Assembly (NCBI RefSeq): GCF_008180155.1
Contig: NZ_VSZS01000062.1
Span: 62,001-126,000, forward strand
Direction of reading: 5' to 3'
Length of the DNA stretch: 64,000 nucleotides
DNA from: Neoaquamicrobium microcysteis
Lineage (GTDB): Bacteria; Pseudomonadota; Alphaproteobacteria; Rhizobiales; Rhizobiaceae
In this document: positions 61,938 to 64,000 of the stretch, one piece after another
How the letters are laid out: the number at the start of each line of letters is the position of its first letter
How positions within the stretch are numbered: position 1 is the stretch's first letter
Notes under the pieces: generated by a model
Database searches by the model: none
Told to the model about the DNA's origin: nothing
What the model saw: only the letters and a program-made list of their open reading frames with translations
Position numbers and translations under genes: made by a program

Positions 61938-62858
61938 GTGCACGGGTTTCTCGCCACAGCCGCACGTCATGGCAGGCTGGTGCTGGTGCTCGGGCTTGCG
62001 GCCGGCATCGCCCTGCCCGGACTGGCGCTGGCCATGCGGCCATGGATCGGCGAGATGGTGGCGGGTCTGCTTTTTCTCGCCGCGCTGCGGGTCGGGCCGA
62101 AGCAGGCCGTCGGGGCGCTGGGCGATCTGGGCGCGTCGGTCGGCCTGGCGATGCTGTTCCAGGTGGTGCTGCCGCTGGCCGCCATAGCGCTCTTTGCGGT
62201 GACCGGGATGACGGGGGCGGCAATCGCCACGTTCTTCGTGCTGATGCTGGCGGCCGCACCGGTGACCGGCAGCCCCAACCTCACCATCATGAGCGGTAAC
62301 GATCCGGCACCAGCCCTGCGGCAGATCGTGGTGGGCACAGCGTTGCTGCCGCTGACGGTGGTTCCGGTCTTCTGGCTGACGCCGTCGTTCGGGCGCGCAG
62401 GCGACGTGCTTGCGGCCGCAGGCGGGCTGATGGCCCTCATCGCGCTGGCGACGGGGGCCGCGTTCCTGCTTCGGGCCACAGTGCTGAAAAACCCGAGCGA
62501 GCGCGCCGTTCGCTCGATAGACGGCGTTTCGGCGATCGCCATGGCCGTCGTGGTGATCGGGCTGATGTCGGCGGTGGGGCCGGCGATGCGCGAGACGCCG
62601 CTGATCTTCGCGGGCATGCTTCTTCTCGTATGCGCGGTGAACTTCACCATCCAGATCGTCGTTGCGACCCTCGCGCGCCGGGCCGGCCATGACGGCCGGG
62701 CCGCCGCACTGGGCATCGTGGCGGGGAACAGGAACGTCGCGCTGTTTCTGACGGTTCTGCCGGCGGAGACTGTCGATCCCATCCTGCTTCTCATCGGATG
62801 CTACCAGATACCGATGTACCTCACCCCGGCAGTGCTGGGGCGCTTCTATCGAAGGTGA
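61938..62858 (+). CDS. Bile acid:sodium symporter/AEC-like membrane carrier
   Basis: A 306-residue hydrophobic protein with about nine or ten membrane segments. FLVLGLAAG-like entry (LVLVLGLAAGIALPGLA), the APVTGSPNLTIMSGNDPAPALRQ loop and GIVAGNRNVALFLTVLP are reminiscent of the bile acid:sodium symporter fold (BASS/ArsB-like). The GTG at 61938 is the only start near the regulator stop. It could be an alternative carrier for the same substrate or for its product. Family is assigned with moderate certainty. Confidence 0.7.
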   Translation: MHGFLATAARHGRLVLVLGLAAGIALPGLALAMRPWIGEMVAGLLFLAALRVGPKQAVGALGDLGASVGLAMLFQVVLPLAAIALFAVTGMTGAAIATFFVLMLAAAPVTGSPNLTIMSGNDPAPALRQIVVGTALLPLTVVPVFWLTPSFGRAGDVLAAAGGLMALIALATGAAFLLRATVLKNPSERAVRSIDGVSAIAMAVVVIGLMSAVGPAMRETPLIFAGMLLLVCAVNFTIQIVVATLARRAGHDGRAAALGIVAGNRNVALFLTVLPAETVDPILLLIGCYQIPMYLTPAVLGRFYRR

Positions 62859-62970
62859 TTCCTCTTACAAAGAGTCACACAACGTTATGAAACGGTATGG
62901 CGCGGCGGGCATTTCTCTCTCGAACGCCTGATCGAACAGGTTGGGCGGTCGATGAAGAAGGAGATTGAAA

Positions 62971-63135
62971 ATGAAAAAGCTGATCCTCGCTTCCGCGTCC
63001 GCTATTGCGCTGATGGGCCTTGCCGCCTGTAGCGATACGGATGGGACCACCACCCAGGCTGTTCCTGAGCAGGAAGCCCCGATGGCGGCTCCTGAGCCGG
63101 CGACCCCGGCACCTGAGCCGGCTCCGGTCGACTAA
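62971..63135 (+). CDS. Small lipoprotein with Pro-Glu-Pro-Ala tail, 54 residues
   Basis: MKKLILASASAIALMGLAAC is a classic lipoprotein signal ending at Cys 20. The mature 35 residues are acidic and rich in Pro, Ala and Glu (repeats like APEPA), with no fold expected. AAGGAGA precedes the ATG, and a strong terminator follows 55 bases after the stop. It might be a spacer-like envelope lipoprotein; function unknown. Confidence 0.75.
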   Translation: MKKLILASASAIALMGLAACSDTDGTTTQAVPEQEAPMAAPEPATPAPEPAPVD

Positions 63136-63190
63136 CACAGGTTTGCTGCAGGGGCTGAGAGCGCTCCCGTAGCGATCACAGCCCAAGCGG

Positions 63191-63220
63191 AAAAAGGCCG
63201 GTCCCCATCCGGCCTTTTTC
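63191..63220 (+). terminator. Rho-independent terminator after the small lipoprotein
   Basis: AAAAAGGCCGG and CCGGCCTTTTT form an eleven-base-pair stem with a seven-base loop followed by T-rich sequence. It is symmetric and can work in both directions. Confidence 0.92.
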
Positions 63221-63277
63221 TTTTGGGCGGCGTAATCTTTGTGCGCGGACGCGATGGTGGTCGATGAACGCCACGCC

Positions 63278-63317
63278 ATGCCGAAAACCGGTTTCCACTT
63301 TTCCGCCCGATGCTCTA
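63278..63317. repeat. Rhizobial-type intergenic repeat fragment
   Basis: The stretch contains CCGAAAACCGGTTTCCACTT and, 13 bases later, TGCTCTAA. From general knowledge very similar short segments are scattered in Rhizobiales genomes (RIME-like intergenic mosaic elements). Only one copy is seen here, and it forms the leader of the next gene. Confidence 0.5.
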
Positions 63318-63327
63318 ATAAGCCCCA

Positions 63328-64000
63328 ATGTCGATCTGGGCGCGCATCAGCGAATTTCTCACAACGGTACCGGCAAACGCCTTGTCGAACCTGATCGAGG
63401 CCGTGCGAACGGTCTTCGAAGGCAATCCCGAATTGCGCCGGCGCGTGGCGTTCTCGATCGCGCTGATCGCGCTATCGGCAAAGATGGCGCGAGCCGACGG
63501 CATCGTCACTCAGGCCGAGGTGCGAGCCTTTCAGCAGATATTCGTCGTGCCGCCCGACCAGACCAGGAATGTGGCGCTGCTGTTCGACCTCGCCAAGCAG
63601 GACGTCGCCGGTTTCGAGGCCTATGCGCATCAGATGGCTGGGCTTTGCGGTTCCGGCCAGCGCAACTGCGCGATGCTGGAAGATATTCTCGACGGATTGT
63701 TCCATATCGCCAAGGCCGACGGGCATATCCATGAGCGCGAAGTGGCGTTCCTGCGCCGCGTTGCCGAGATTTTCGAGATCGACGAGACCCATTTCGAGAG
63801 CATCCTGTCGCGGCACGCCATTCTGGGCGAGAACGATCCCTGGCGGGTGCTGGGGCTGGAGCGCGGCACGCCGTTCGACGCCGTGCGGAGCCACTATCGG
63901 CGGCTGGTTGCCGACAACCATCCCGACAGGCTGATCGCGCGCGGCGTGCCGGAGGAATTCCTCGCCATCGCCAACAGCAGGCTGGCCGCCATCAACGGCG
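63328..64000 (+). CDS. TerB-DnaJ (DjlA-like) co-chaperone, 5' part
   Basis: The frame is open to the right edge: 224 residues are present. Residues 40-170 fit a TerB/tellurite-resistance-like helical domain (FSIALIALSAKMARADGIVTQAEVRAF; GLFHIAKADGHIHEREVAFLRRVAEIF), and a J-domain begins near residue 172 with the HPD motif at residues 198-200. The order TerB then J-domain is that of DjlA-type co-chaperones of DnaK, here without an N-terminal membrane anchor. ATG 63328 is the first start; no strong ribosome site precedes it. The end is missing. Confidence 0.86.
   Translation, partial: MSIWARISEFLTTVPANALSNLIEAVRTVFEGNPELRRRVAFSIALIALSAKMARADGIVTQAEVRAFQQIFVVPPDQTRNVALLFDLAKQDVAGFEAYAHQMAGLCGSGQRNCAMLEDILDGLFHIAKADGHIHEREVAFLRRVAEIFEIDETHFESILSRHAILGENDPWRVLGLERGTPFDAVRSHYRRLVADNHPDRLIARGVPEEFLAIANSRLAAING

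Overview
The window is GC-rich, densely packed bacterial DNA. Several features point to a free-living Hyphomicrobiales (Rhizobiales), probably of the Phyllobacteriaceae/Mesorhizobium type: an alphaproteobacterial gene repertoire (pobA-pcaCHGB, paa genes with a PaaX repressor, CsgH-type curli, HWE histidine kinase), short palindromic intergenic repeats of rhizobial type, and many ATGA/TGATG start-stop overlaps. This assignment is inferred from gene content, not from a marker gene. I see no rRNA, tRNA, CRISPR array, transposase or prophage. No gap between genes exceeds about 260 bases.

Layout. 1-6.1 kb: reductive pyrimidine/hydantoin catabolism, with the 3' end of an N-carbamoyl-amino-acid amidohydrolase, a dihydropyrimidinase, an undescribed 59-residue coupled ORF and a four-gene NitT/TauT-type ABC importer. 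6.3-8.7 kb: a luciferase-like flavin monooxygenase and a Cys/Met-metabolism PLP enzyme. 8.7-14.3 kb: the 4-hydroxybenzoate/protocatechuate branch (AraC-type regulator, pobA, pcaC, pcaH, pcaG, pcaB), with a complete RelBE-like toxin-antitoxin module lying between pcaH and pcaG. 14.5-16.5 kb: a chemoreceptor. 16.6-27.5 kb: phenylacetate catabolism (paaZ and a cytochrome P450 on the minus strand; paaI, paaK, a TetR regulator, paaX and paaABCDE on the plus strand). Inside paaD sits a 135-bp palindromic repeat that keeps the reading frame.

27.5-31.1 kb: a ParDE-like toxin-antitoxin pair and a CaiB-type CoA-transferase/thiamine-diphosphate enzyme pair. 31.2-36.3 kb: an alpha/beta hydrolase, a second NitT/TauT ABC importer and an MFS exporter. 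36.4-39.2 kb: a small curli locus (two curlins flanking a CsgH-like protein), a DUF4112 protein and an AprI/Inh-type lipoprotein. 39.4-50.9 kb: housekeeping and signalling genes (ettA, HWE kinase with receiver, ketoacyl synthase III, MOSC protein, SnoaL-like protein, DUF2293, trmO, ArsR-methyltransferase fusion with metF, EamA exporter, PLP decarboxylase). 50.9-54.6 kb: cell-wall enzymes and a serine hydrolase. 54.6-62.9 kb: a large fused hydantoinase/oxoprolinase divergent from a TRAP transporter with its own winged-helix regulator and a further carrier. The window ends with a small lipoprotein and a truncated TerB-DnaJ gene.

Functionally, the window is an assembly of carbon and nitrogen scavenging modules: pyrimidines/hydantoins at both ends, hydroxybenzoate and phenylacetate in the middle, each with its own transporter or regulator. 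The phenylacetate set lacks the beta-oxidation genes (paaF, paaG, paaH, paaJ) and the pca set lacks pcaD, pcaI, pcaJ, pcaF and pcaQ, so those must lie elsewhere. The most unusual structures are the palindrome inside paaD, the toxin-antitoxin module between the two protocatechuate dioxygenase subunit genes, and the small low-GC ORF in the pyrimidine operon.
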